In this document: positions 1 to 5,993 of the stretch, in pieces
How the letters are laid out: the number at the start of each line of letters is the position of its first letter
How positions within the stretch are numbered: position 1 is the first letter of the stretch
The notes under the pieces: model-generated
Told to the model about the DNA's origin: nothing
Database searches by the model: none
What the model saw: only the letters and a program-made list of their open reading frames with translations
Source: Methanobacteriota archaeon
GTDB lineage: Archaea > Hydrothermarchaeota > Hydrothermarchaeia > Hydrothermarchaeales > JACRDW01
Direction: 5' to 3'
DNA length: 8,021 nucleotides
NCBI GenBank assembly: GCA_016212785.1
Contig: JACRDW010000019.1
Location: 1 to 8,021, forward strand
Program-made: the position numbers and the translations under genes

Positions 1-258
1 CCTCGTCCTGTATGCAATCTCTTTCTCGAACTTCCTGACCGTAGCCCAGTATAAAAGCGCCTTTGCTGCGTCTGCGAGCCTGAAGCCTCTCTGCTCGATT
101 TCAACCGCACCTATCGCCGCAAGCGGGCGCACTGCATTGCTTACGGTGCTTATGGAGAACCCAAATTTTTTGGACAGCGCGAGCTGCTTGAAATCGAAAT
201 GCTTGTTCTCAAGCGCCTCAGTCAGAATCTCCCTGTAGATTATCTCCTTCTTGAGCAT
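1..258 (-). CDS. Winged-helix DNA-binding protein, 5' part (C terminus beyond window)
   Basis: The reading frame is open for 86 codons from an ATG at 258 to the left edge, so the C terminus is missing. Residues about 20-62 read as a helix-turn-helix plus wing: a helix around FDFKQLALSKKF, a turn, a recognition helix around SISTVSNAVRPLAAIG, then the short strand pair AVEIEQRGFRLA. The segment after it (ALLYWATVRKFEKEI) is helical and aromatic and looks like the start of a second domain. The start is supported by a TATA box centred about 27 nt upstream (282-289), which implies a leaderless message; no Shine-Dalgarno is visible. It lies downstream of trpA on the same strand but has its own promoter and an inverted repeat at 289-312, as expected for an autoregulated transcription factor. 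The wHTH call comes from reading the sequence; the family and ligand are not recognised. Confidence 0.72.
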   Translation of the reverse strand, partial: MLKKEIIYREILTEALENKHFDFKQLALSKKFGFSISTVSNAVRPLAAIGAVEIEQRGFRLADAAKALLYWATVRKFEKEIAYRTR

Positions 259-281
259 GTTTCTTTTTTTATTTTATATAT

Positions 282-289
282 TATTTAAA
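282..289 (-). promoter_or_regulatory. TATA box of the winged-helix gene
   Basis: On the minus strand this reads TTTAAATA, an exact fit to the archaeal TTTAWATA consensus. Its centre is 27.5 nt upstream of the A of the ATG at 258, the usual TATA-to-start-site distance, so transcription probably begins at or within a base or two of the start codon. The surrounding bases are nearly all A/T and contain no Shine-Dalgarno. Confidence 0.65.
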
Positions 290-312
290 TGTTTCGAATA
301 ATATCGAAACAT
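289..312. promoter_or_regulatory. Perfect 9-bp inverted repeat, likely operator of the winged-helix gene
   Basis: The arms ATGTTTCGA (289-297) and TCGAAACAT (304-312) are exact reverse complements with a 6-bp A/T spacer. The repeat fills almost all the space between the trpA stop codon (314-316) and the TATA box of the downstream gene, and abuts that TATA box where the BRE (TFB contact) should be. This fits binding of a dimeric regulator, plausibly the adjacent winged-helix protein. A factor-independent terminator hairpin for trpA is the alternative, but no T-run follows on the minus strand. Confidence 0.6.
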
Positions 313-313
313 G

Positions 314-1123
314 TTAAATTTTCGTCCCCTCCTTCAGCTCCCTCGCCAGCTTTCGCAGCTCCTCGCATGCTTCGCCTTTTTTTTCGGCGATGAGACTTAC
401 AAACGCGCTTCCAACCACGACGCCCTGCGCACCAGCGCTGATTATGCCCCGAACGTGCTCTTTCTTGGATATGCCGAAGCCTACTGCAAGGGGCAGCTTT
501 TTCTGCGTATATCTGAGAGCCCACTTCGTCTTTTCAATCGCCGCTTTCTGCAATTTTTCTCTTGCGCCAGTCGTGCCGAGCAGCGAGACTAAATAAATAA
601 ATCCGCTGGCGCTGGGAAGAATTTTTTTCAGGCGCTCTTCGTTGGTAGTTGGTGCGATTAGAAAAATGAAGTCAGTGCCGTGCTTCTCGCAGTGCTCCAG
701 CAGAGATTTAGATTCTTCTACCGGCAAATCACAGACTATCAAGCCGTCCACGCCTGCCTCACCGCACCGCTTTACGAATCTCTCCTCGCCGTACTGCAGA
801 ACGATATTGTAGTAGGTCATGAAAACGAATGGAGTTTTTATTCCCCCCCTGCGAAGCTTTCTGACCGTTTCGAATGCAATGTCGGTGTTCATTCCTGCTC
901 TGAGCGCACGGTCTATCGCTGCCTGAATGGTAGGTCCGTCTGCAATCGGGTCTGTGAATGGAATGCCGAGTTCTAGAATGTCAACGCTTTCGACTAGACA
1001 CTTTATCAGCTTCTCAGAAGTTGCTATGCCAGGGTCACCGAGAGTTAGATAACCAATCAAAGCTCCCTCGTTCTTCTGTTTGAGTTCCTCAAACTTTGCC
1101 TCTATCCTGCTTGTTTTCAGCAT
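314..1123 (-). CDS. trpA: Tryptophan synthase alpha subunit
   Basis: A 269-aa TIM-barrel protein of normal TrpA length. It cleaves indole-3-glycerol phosphate to indole and glyceraldehyde 3-phosphate and passes indole to TrpB through the alpha-beta channel in the cytoplasm. Diagnostic segments are ELGIPFTDPIADGPTIQ at 51-67, carrying the catalytic Glu51 and Asp62 (equivalents of Glu49 and Asp60 in the Salmonella enzyme), the active-site loop GTTGAR at 183-188, and the phosphate-binding GFGIS (215-219) and GSA (238-240) turns. The ATG at 1123 sits 26-27 nt from a TATA box at 1146-1153 and has no Shine-Dalgarno, so the message is probably leaderless. It is split from trpB by the ferredoxin/reductase pair on the opposite strand and by the small membrane gene; no other trp gene is in the window. 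All key residues are present and the gene looks functional. Confidence 0.97.
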   Translation of the reverse strand: MLKTSRIEAKFEELKQKNEGALIGYLTLGDPGIATSEKLIKCLVESVDILELGIPFTDPIADGPTIQAAIDRALRAGMNTDIAFETVRKLRRGGIKTPFVFMTYYNIVLQYGEERFVKRCGEAGVDGLIVCDLPVEESKSLLEHCEKHGTDFIFLIAPTTNEERLKKILPSASGFIYLVSLLGTTGAREKLQKAAIEKTKWALRYTQKKLPLAVGFGISKKEHVRGIISAGAQGVVVGSAFVSLIAEKKGEACEELRKLARELKEGTKI

Positions 1124-1145
1124 GCTGATAAATGGTAATCCATAA

Positions 1146-1154
1146 ATTATAAAA
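1146..1154. promoter_or_regulatory. Overlapping divergent TATA boxes for trpA and the ferredoxin gene
   Basis: The A/T block reads TTTATAAT on the minus strand (1153-1146), centred 26.5 nt from the trpA ATG at 1123, implying a leaderless trpA transcript. On the plus strand TTATAAAA (1147-1154) is centred near 1150, predicting a start site near 1177 and a leader of about 11 nt carrying the ferredoxin ribosome-binding site. The two promoters therefore share nearly the same bases and could compete for TBP. Confidence 0.55.
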
Positions 1155-1176
1155 GTATCTATGCCAGATTATAGAG

Positions 1177-1183
1177 AAGGTGG
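1177..1183 (+). promoter_or_regulatory. Ribosome-binding site that fixes the ferredoxin start
   Basis: AAGGTGG matches the core of the archaeal Shine-Dalgarno GGAGGTGATC and lies 4-5 nt before the ATG at 1188. The in-frame ATG at 1161 has no such site and lies only about 11 nt from the TATA box, upstream of the predicted transcription start, so 1188 is the better start. Confidence 0.6.
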
Positions 1184-1187
1184 CGGA

Positions 1188-1391
1188 ATGAGCGTTAAAG
1201 TTGATGCAGTGCTTTGCATGTCCTGCGGGGGCTGCGTAGGAGTGTGCCCCTCACTTGCGCTTGAGCTGGAAAATGGAATAAAGCTCGTACCAGTGGACGA
1301 GGACTGCACGGACTGCGGTATATGCGAGAGATTCTGCCCTGTAGGTGCGATAAAGGTGGATTCTCAAAAGAGGCGATTGCGTGAACGCTGA
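1188..1391 (+). CDS. 2[4Fe-4S] ferredoxin, probable electron donor to the adjacent reductase
   Basis: A 67-aa bacterial-type ferredoxin with two complete cluster motifs: CMSCGGCVGVCP near residues 10-21 and CTDCGICERFCPVGAI near 40-55. Each has the CxxCxxCxxxCP spacing of a [4Fe-4S] centre with crossed ligation. It should be a soluble low-potential electron carrier. The start at 1188 is chosen over the in-frame ATG at 1161 because of the ribosome-binding site and promoter geometry; the longer form would add nine residues. The stop codon lies 11 nt inside the next gene, so the two are translationally coupled. A ferredoxin encoded beside geranylgeranyl reductase in Methanosarcina acetivorans is needed for full lipid saturation when both are expressed in E. 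coli; by that precedent I infer this protein feeds the neighbouring enzyme. Confidence 0.93.
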   Translation: MSVKVDAVLCMSCGGCVGVCPSLALELENGIKLVPVDEDCTDCGICERFCPVGAIKVDSQKRRLRER

Positions 1392-2562
1392 TTACGACGT
1401 CATCGTTATAGGCGCTGGACCAGGAGGCTGCCATGCGGCAAGAATTGCGGCAGAGCAGGGCATGCGGGTACTGCTCGTAGAGAAAAGGCCGGAAATAGGA
1501 GCGCCGAAGAGGTGCGGAGAGGGGCTTTCTCTTGGGGGAATGAAAAATCTTGGTCTTAAACCAGATCCGAAGTGGGCCATGAACGAGATAAGGGGGGCAA
1601 GCGTATATGCCCCGAACGGTAAGAGAATTTCGATAAGATATGAAAATACAATAGGCTATGTTCTGGAAAGGAAGATGTTCGACAAGTATTTGGCTGTACA
1701 GGCCGCAAGGGCAGGGGCAAGAGTGCTTGCAAAAACTGCTGTAACTGGATTAATTATAAAGGACGGGTTCGTGAGAGGGGCAAAGCTCTCAAGCTTCGGA
1801 GAAAATTACGAGCTGAGCTCGAAAATAGTAATCGCAGCAGACGGCGTCGAATCAAAGGCAGCGAGGTGGGCGGGCATTAACACGACGAACAGGCTTGTAG
1901 ATATCGACTCCGGATTCCAGTATGAAATGGTTTTAGAATTAGAGGAGCCGGATATGCTGGAGCTTTACTTCGGTTCGAAGGTAGCTCCCAGAGGCTATGT
2001 CTGGATTTTTCCAAAAGGAAAGGATACTGCAAATGTGGGAGTAGGCATCGGAGGCAGAGAAGCAGTACCTGCGAAGAAATATCTGGATAAATTCATTCAG
2101 GGGCATCCAAACTTAAAGAAGGGGAGCATAATAGAAGTAAATGCGGGCGGCATTCCGGTAGGCGATCCTGTTGGGAAGCTTGCAGCGAATGGATTTATGG
2201 TAGTCGGAGATGCTGCGCATCAGGTTAATGCGATTCACGGAGGAGGCATTCACGAGGCGTCGATAGCAGGAATGATTGCAGGAAGGGTTGCCGCAGAGGC
2301 TGTAAAAAAGGGCAACGTCTCTGAGAAAGCGCTTGCAGGATACGCGAGAGAATGGAGGGAGAAGAGGGGAAAAATACTGCACAAGATTGTAAAGCTGAGG
2401 CAGACGATTGAAAAATTATCAGACGATGATTTAAACATGCTTGCGGAAAATCTCACCGGCGAGGATTTGGTCGAATTCGCAAAGGGCAAAAGATTCCTGA
2501 AGCTTGCGAAGATACTCATGCGCAGGCCGCATCTGATGCAGGCTGCAAGGATTTTGATTTAG
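1381..2562 (+). CDS. Geranylgeranyl reductase family flavoprotein (archaeal lipid saturation)
   Basis: A 393-aa FAD-dependent reductase. It has the N-terminal dinucleotide-binding motif VIGAGPGGCHAA (9-20), the family motif KRCGEG (43-48) with the conserved Cys45 near the flavin, a second FAD-contact region IAADGVES (151-158), the substrate-side YVWIFPKG (206-213), and the C-terminal FAD motif VVGDAAHQVNAIHGGGI (274-290). Members reduce geranylgeranyl double bonds of archaeal phospholipids at the membrane surface. The start is a GTG at 1381, preceded by a Shine-Dalgarno-like GAGGCGAT (1370-1377); no ATG lies near the required N terminus. It overlaps the ferredoxin stop by 11 nt. The stop overlaps the convergent membrane-protein stop by 3 bp. 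Because a menaquinone gene cluster lies nearby, reduction of the quinone tail is a second possible role; that is inference. Confidence 0.92.
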   Translation: MNADYDVIVIGAGPGGCHAARIAAEQGMRVLLVEKRPEIGAPKRCGEGLSLGGMKNLGLKPDPKWAMNEIRGASVYAPNGKRISIRYENTIGYVLERKMFDKYLAVQAARAGARVLAKTAVTGLIIKDGFVRGAKLSSFGENYELSSKIVIAADGVESKAARWAGINTTNRLVDIDSGFQYEMVLELEEPDMLELYFGSKVAPRGYVWIFPKGKDTANVGVGIGGREAVPAKKYLDKFIQGHPNLKKGSIIEVNAGGIPVGDPVGKLAANGFMVVGDAAHQVNAIHGGGIHEASIAGMIAGRVAAEAVKKGNVSEKALAGYAREWREKRGKILHKIVKLRQTIEKLSDDDLNMLAENLTGEDLVEFAKGKRFLKLAKILMRRPHLMQAARILI

Positions 2563-2840
2563 TACCCAAATATCTCATATATTATCCCGGCGGTTATGAG
2601 TATAATAACCACGGCTGTGAAAAACATCAGCGCTCCGAGAAAGCCTGCCCAGAAGCCGTAGAAAAACCAGAATGTTATAAAACCCGCAGCGCTCACAAGC
2701 AGAATTACGGGCGTTGGATATTTTGTGCCGAAGTACGAAATTCCAAAGAGAATCAGCAGTGCAAAAATCCACTTGCCTATAACATTGTAAGCGCTTCCAT
2801 CTGTTAGAAATTTTTTAATCAGCACAGCATTTTTCTCCAT
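2559..2840 (-). CDS. Small three-TM membrane protein, function unknown
   Basis: A 93-aa hydrophobic protein that I do not recognise. A polar N terminus of about 23 residues (MEKNAVLIKKFLTDGSAY) is followed by three predicted membrane spans at about 24-38, 43-66 and 68-90. The second span is unusually aromatic (FITFWFFYGFW), and the protein ends almost directly after the third. The hydrophobic pattern makes coding on this strand far more likely than chance. The ATG at 2840 comes one nucleotide after the trpB stop, so it should be co-transcribed with trpB; a purine-rich GAGGGGG stretch lies about 13 nt upstream, rather far for a Shine-Dalgarno. It ends tail to tail with the reductase gene, sharing 3 bp. 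Operon position alone does not tie it to tryptophan; transport or a structural membrane role are open. Confidence 0.8.
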   Translation of the reverse strand: MEKNAVLIKKFLTDGSAYNVIGKWIFALLILFGISYFGTKYPTPVILLVSAAGFITFWFFYGFWAGFLGALMFFTAVVIILITAGIIYEIFGY

Positions 2841-2841
2841 A

Positions 2842-4038
2842 CTACAGCTGTGCCCCCTCTCTCTTAGCTACGCTTTCTACGTCCTTGTCGCCGCGTCCTG
2901 AGAGATTTATCATAACAACATCGCTGCTGTCGAATTTGTTTGCATTCTTCAAAACCCACACCACCGCATGCGCAGACTCTAAAGCAGGAATTATTCCCTC
3001 CTTTTCTGAGAGAACGTGAAACGCATGCAGGGCTTCCTCGTCCGTGGCGTAATAATATTTCGCTCTTTTGATTTCCCTCAGCAGCGAGTGCTCAGGTCCG
3101 ACTGCCGGGTAGTCCAGGCCCGCTGAGATGCTGTGCGTGGGTAAAATCTGCCCGTATTTGTCCTGCAAAACGTGTGTATAAGTTCCATGCAGAACTCCTT
3201 TGCCGCCGCTTGCAAACCTCGCCGCATGCCTGCCTGTTTCTATTCCCTCTCCTCCCGCTTCCACTCCTATCAGCTCGACTTCTTTGTCGTCCAGAAACGG
3301 ATGGAAAATGCCGATTGCGTTGCTGCCTCCGCCCACGCATGCCACGATTGCGCTGGGCAGGCGATTTTCTTTCTTCAGTATCTGCTTTTTTGCTTCTCTG
3401 CCGATTATGCTCTGAAAGTCGCGAATCATCATTGGATACGGATGCGGACCGAGAACAGAGCCTAAGAGGTAGTGCGTGTTTTCCACGTTAGCCAGCCAGT
3501 CTCTCAGCGCTTCATTTATCGCATCTTTTAAAGTTCTTGAGCCTGCGCGAACAGGGGTAACCTTCGCTCCGAGCAGGCGCATTCTGAAAACGTTTATCTT
3601 CTGCCTTTCCATGTCCTCAGTTCCCATGTAAATCTCGCACTGCAAGCCGAGCGCGGCTGCCGCTGTGGCGGCTGCAACGCCGTGCTGTCCTGCTCCGGTC
3701 TCTGCTATAATGCGGGTTTTTCCCATTCTCCTCGCAAGCAGCGCCTGACCCAGCGTGTTGTTTATTTTATGAGCGCCCGTATGCGCTAAATCTTCTCTTT
3801 TGAGATAGAGCTTGAAGCCAAGCTCCTTGCTCAGATTTTCGCAGTAGGTGAGAGGAGTGGGTCGCCCTGCGTATTCTTTTAAATAATAGTTCAGCTCGTC
3901 CTGGAATTTTTTGTCTTTTTTCGCTTTACTATACGCTTTCTCTAATTCGTAAATCGCAGGCATTAAAGTTTCTGGCATGTAGCGCCCGCCGTAGCAGCCG
4001 AATCTTCCGTAGCTGTTTGGATATTTGCCGAGCAACAT
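2842..4038 (-). CDS. trpB: Tryptophan synthase beta subunit
   Basis: A 398-aa PLP enzyme that condenses indole from TrpA with serine to make tryptophan. Diagnostic features: N-terminal [15 protein letters not shown] (11-25), which contacts TrpA in the TrpB1 class; HTGAHKINN (86-94) with the PLP Lys91; ETGAGQHG (113-120) with catalytic Glu113; the PLP-phosphate glycine loop GGGSNAIG (236-243); and SGRGDKD (380-386). Length and the N-terminal motif place it in classic TrpB1, not the longer TrpB2. The frame stays open upstream to an ATG at 4095, but that start would cross the divergent promoter and the mqnD start codon; the ATG at 4038 gives the normal N terminus and lies 26.5 nt from a TATA box. 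No Shine-Dalgarno is present, so the message is probably leaderless. A small membrane-protein gene follows after 1 nt. Confidence 0.97.
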   Translation of the reverse strand: MLLGKYPNSYGRFGCYGGRYMPETLMPAIYELEKAYSKAKKDKKFQDELNYYLKEYAGRPTPLTYCENLSKELGFKLYLKREDLAHTGAHKINNTLGQALLARRMGKTRIIAETGAGQHGVAAATAAAALGLQCEIYMGTEDMERQKINVFRMRLLGAKVTPVRAGSRTLKDAINEALRDWLANVENTHYLLGSVLGPHPYPMMIRDFQSIIGREAKKQILKKENRLPSAIVACVGGGSNAIGIFHPFLDDKEVELIGVEAGGEGIETGRHAARFASGGKGVLHGTYTHVLQDKYGQILPTHSISAGLDYPAVGPEHSLLREIKRAKYYYATDEEALHAFHVLSEKEGIIPALESAHAVVWVLKNANKFDSSDVVMINLSGRGDKDVESVAKREGAQL

Positions 4039-4041
4039 GCG

Positions 4042-4074
4042 GATAAATTTATTTATTAAGTAAATAAATTTATC
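4042..4074. promoter_or_regulatory. Perfect 14-bp-arm inverted repeat forming the trpB/mqnD divergent promoter
   Basis: The arms are GATAAATTTATTTA (4042-4055) and its exact reverse complement (4061-4074), separated by TTAAG. This occupies 33 of the 39 bp between the trpB and mqnD start codons. The centre is base 4058; the A of the mqnD ATG (4078) and the A of the trpB ATG (4038) are each exactly 20 nt away. Each arm carries a TATA-like TTTATTTA on the strand it serves: 4048-4055 for mqnD and 4061-4068 (minus) for trpB, each centred 26.5 nt from its ATG. Neither gene has a Shine-Dalgarno, so both transcripts should be leaderless. A regulator bound at the dyad would contact both promoters equally. 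Confidence 0.75.
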
Positions 4075-4077
4075 TTC

Positions 4078-4893
4078 ATGATTAGAATCGCCCACTCTCC
4101 GGATGCGGACGATGCTTTCATGTTTTATCCGCTTGCAAAGGGCAGGATAGATGCGAAAGGATTAGAATTCAAGCATATTCTCAGCGACATAGAAACGCTC
4201 AACCAGAAAGCTCTGGCAGGCGAGTACGAAGTCTCTGCAATTTCGCTGCACGCATATCCTTACGTTGCCGAGAAATATGCACTCCTCTCCTGCGGAGGCG
4301 GCGTCGGCTACAAATACGGTCCCGTAGTAATTTCTAAAAAGCGCATCCGCACGCTGCGTGGAAAGACGGTCGCTGTTCCTGGCCTGCTTACTACTGCGTA
4401 TCTCGTACTAAAGTTGTTCGAAAAGGACTTCACAGCAAAAGTTGTTCCGTTCAACAAAATTATGGATGAAGTAGCTGACGGAGGTGCAGACGCAGGCGTG
4501 GTAATACACGAGGGGCAGCTTTTTTATACCGATAGAAAGCTCTCCAAGTTTATCGACCTCGGCGAGTGGTGGTATGAGAAAACAAAGCTGCCGCTGCCGC
4601 TCGGCGGCATTGCTGTCAGGAGAGACCTGGGAAAAGAGCTGATGAAAAAAATAGCGCACTGCATTAGAGAGAGCATAGAATATGCTCTGAAGCACAGAGA
4701 GGAAGCTCTCGAATATGCACTTAAATTCGCAAGGGGGCTGGAAAAAAATAAAGCAGATAAATTCATTGGAATGTACGTAAATAAATACAGCATAGATTAT
4801 GGAAAAGACGGAAGGAAGGCAGTGAAATTTCTGCTCTCGAAGGGCTATGAAGAGGGAATAATAACGAAAAAAGTAGAAGTTGAGTTTGTATGA
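4078..4893 (+). CDS. mqnD: 1,4-dihydroxy-6-naphthoate synthase (futalosine menaquinone pathway)
   Basis: A 271-aa protein of the periplasmic-binding-protein-like fold shared by MqnA and MqnD. It converts cyclic dehypoxanthine futalosine to 1,4-dihydroxy-6-naphthoate in the cytoplasm. MqnD rather than MqnA is indicated by the N-terminal [16 protein letters not shown] (4-19), a form of the family's SPxxDDxFMxY signature, by VVIHEGQ (141-147) holding the conserved His144 thought to act in catalysis, and by LPLPLGG (171-177). It opens a four-gene cluster and its ATG (4078) lies 26.5 nt from a TATA box in the divergent promoter, with no Shine-Dalgarno. Its TGA stop overlaps the mqnE ATG as ATGA. 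The length is normal and no expected motif is missing. Confidence 0.93.
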   Translation: MIRIAHSPDADDAFMFYPLAKGRIDAKGLEFKHILSDIETLNQKALAGEYEVSAISLHAYPYVAEKYALLSCGGGVGYKYGPVVISKKRIRTLRGKTVAVPGLLTTAYLVLKLFEKDFTAKVVPFNKIMDEVADGGADAGVVIHEGQLFYTDRKLSKFIDLGEWWYEKTKLPLPLGGIAVRRDLGKELMKKIAHCIRESIEYALKHREEALEYALKFARGLEKNKADKFIGMYVNKYSIDYGKDGRKAVKFLLSKGYEEGIITKKVEVEFV

Positions 4894-5993
4894 TTAAAAT
4901 AGGCGATGTGGCTGAGAAGGCGCTCAACGGGGAAGAGCTAAACAAAAAGGACGGCTATGCCTTAATGCGCTCAGATAATTTACTGTTGCTCGGAGCATTG
5001 GCCGACGAGCTGCGGAGAAATAGCGTTGGCGACGTCGTAACCTTCGTTTTGAACCGGCATATAAATTATACCAACATTTGCACCAGCAAGTGCGCCTTCT
5101 GCGCTTTCTATAGAGATAAGAACGACCCAGATGCGTATACGCTTTCTCTCGACGAGATAATGAAAAAAGTCAGGGAGGCAGGTGCACTCAACGTAACAGA
5201 GCTTCACATCGTTGGCAGCCATCATCCCGACCTGCCCTTCGAGTTTTACGAGGATATGCTGCGCAGGATAAAGCGGGAATATCCAAACATTCACATAAAG
5301 GCATTCACCGCAGCTGAGATAAAGTATTTTTCAGAGATTTCAGGCAGCAGCGTGAAAGAAGTTCTGCAAAGGCTCATAGACGCAGGTCTCGGCTCACTAC
5401 CCGGGGGCGGAGCAGAGATATTCAACGAAAAGCTGCGAAAGAAGCTTTGCCCAAACAAGGTGAGCGGCAAGGAATGGATGAGAATAATGAAAACAGCGCA
5501 TTTGCTTGGCTTAAAATCAAATGCCACGATGCTCTTCGGGCACGTCGAAACTCCCGAGGACAGAGTAGAGCACATGCTAAAGCTGAGGGAAGCGCAAAAA
5601 AAGAGCAAGGGTTTTCAAGCCTTCATACCTCTGGTTTTCCATCCGCAGAACACGCAGCTGCTGAAAATGGGTTTAGTTAAGACTCAGGCAACTGGCTTTG
5701 ACGTTCTTAAAACGTTTGCGGTAGCGAGGATACTGCTCAACGGATACATAAACAACATACGCGCCTACTGGATTATGACCGGCAAGAAGCTTGCGCAAAT
5801 CTCGCTGAATTATGGAGTAAACGATTTGGACGGCACGGTTGTGGAAGAAAGAATAGCCCACGCTGCGGGCGCAGCTACCGAGGAGCGTATGTCAAAGGAA
5901 GAGCTTATAAGGCTGATAAGCGAGGCCGGCAGGACACCTGCCCAGAGGACGACGACCTACGAAATCCTCAAGATTTATGGAGGGGCGAAATGA
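4890..5993 (+). CDS. mqnE: Aminofutalosine synthase, radical SAM enzyme
   Basis: A 367-aa radical SAM enzyme. It adds the 5'-deoxyadenosyl radical of S-adenosylmethionine to the MqnA product to make 6-amino-6-deoxyfutalosine. The [4Fe-4S] ligands are Cys64, Cys68 and Cys71 in CTSKCAFC (CxxxCxxC), followed by AFYR. Features that separate MqnE from its paralogue MqnC include HIVGSHHPDLP (106-116), HIKAFTAAEI (135-144), SLPGGGAEIF (169-178), SNATMLFGHVET (210-221), FIPLVFHPQNT (245-255) and AYWIMTG (292-298). The usual HIVGG at 106-110 is HIVGS here. The start codon overlaps the mqnD stop as ATGA and no clear Shine-Dalgarno is seen, so translation probably depends on coupling. The ATGA overlap at the other end links it to mqnA, whose product is its substrate. 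Confidence 0.94.
   Translation: MIKIGDVAEKALNGEELNKKDGYALMRSDNLLLLGALADELRRNSVGDVVTFVLNRHINYTNICTSKCAFCAFYRDKNDPDAYTLSLDEIMKKVREAGALNVTELHIVGSHHPDLPFEFYEDMLRRIKREYPNIHIKAFTAAEIKYFSEISGSSVKEVLQRLIDAGLGSLPGGGAEIFNEKLRKKLCPNKVSGKEWMRIMKTAHLLGLKSNATMLFGHVETPEDRVEHMLKLREAQKKSKGFQAFIPLVFHPQNTQLLKMGLVKTQATGFDVLKTFAVARILLNGYINNIRAYWIMTGKKLAQISLNYGVNDLDGTVVEERIAHAAGAATEERMSKEELIRLISEAGRTPAQRTTTYEILKIYGGAK
5979..5985 (+). promoter_or_regulatory. Strong ribosome-binding site of mqnA inside the mqnE end
   Basis: GGAGGGG lies in the last codons of mqnE, with GGAGG spaced 6 nt from the mqnA ATG at 5990. It is the best Shine-Dalgarno in the cluster and confirms the mqnA start. The operon's internal genes use such sites while its first gene is leaderless. 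Confidence 0.6.

Noticed and set aside
1117..1128. 12-bp perfect palindrome TCAGCATGCTGA centred on the trpA start codon
   Set aside because: About two such 12-bp palindromes are expected by chance in 8 kb; its position on the start codon is curious but not enough for a regulatory call.
1161..1187. Ferredoxin start at the ATG at 1161
   Set aside because: It is only about 11 nt from the TATA box, so it would lie upstream of the predicted transcript start, and it lacks a Shine-Dalgarno; the ATG at 1188 has AAGGTGG at correct spacing.
3092..3491. Open frames of about 80-105 aa on both strands within trpB
   Set aside because: They overlap conserved trpB coding sequence, read as low-complexity Arg/Cys/Ser-rich translations and lack start signals.
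4039..4095. Longer trpB starting at the ATG at 4095
   Set aside because: The extra 19 residues would cross the divergent promoter and the mqnD start codon and do not resemble a TrpB N terminus; the ATG at 4038 fits both the family and the TATA spacing.
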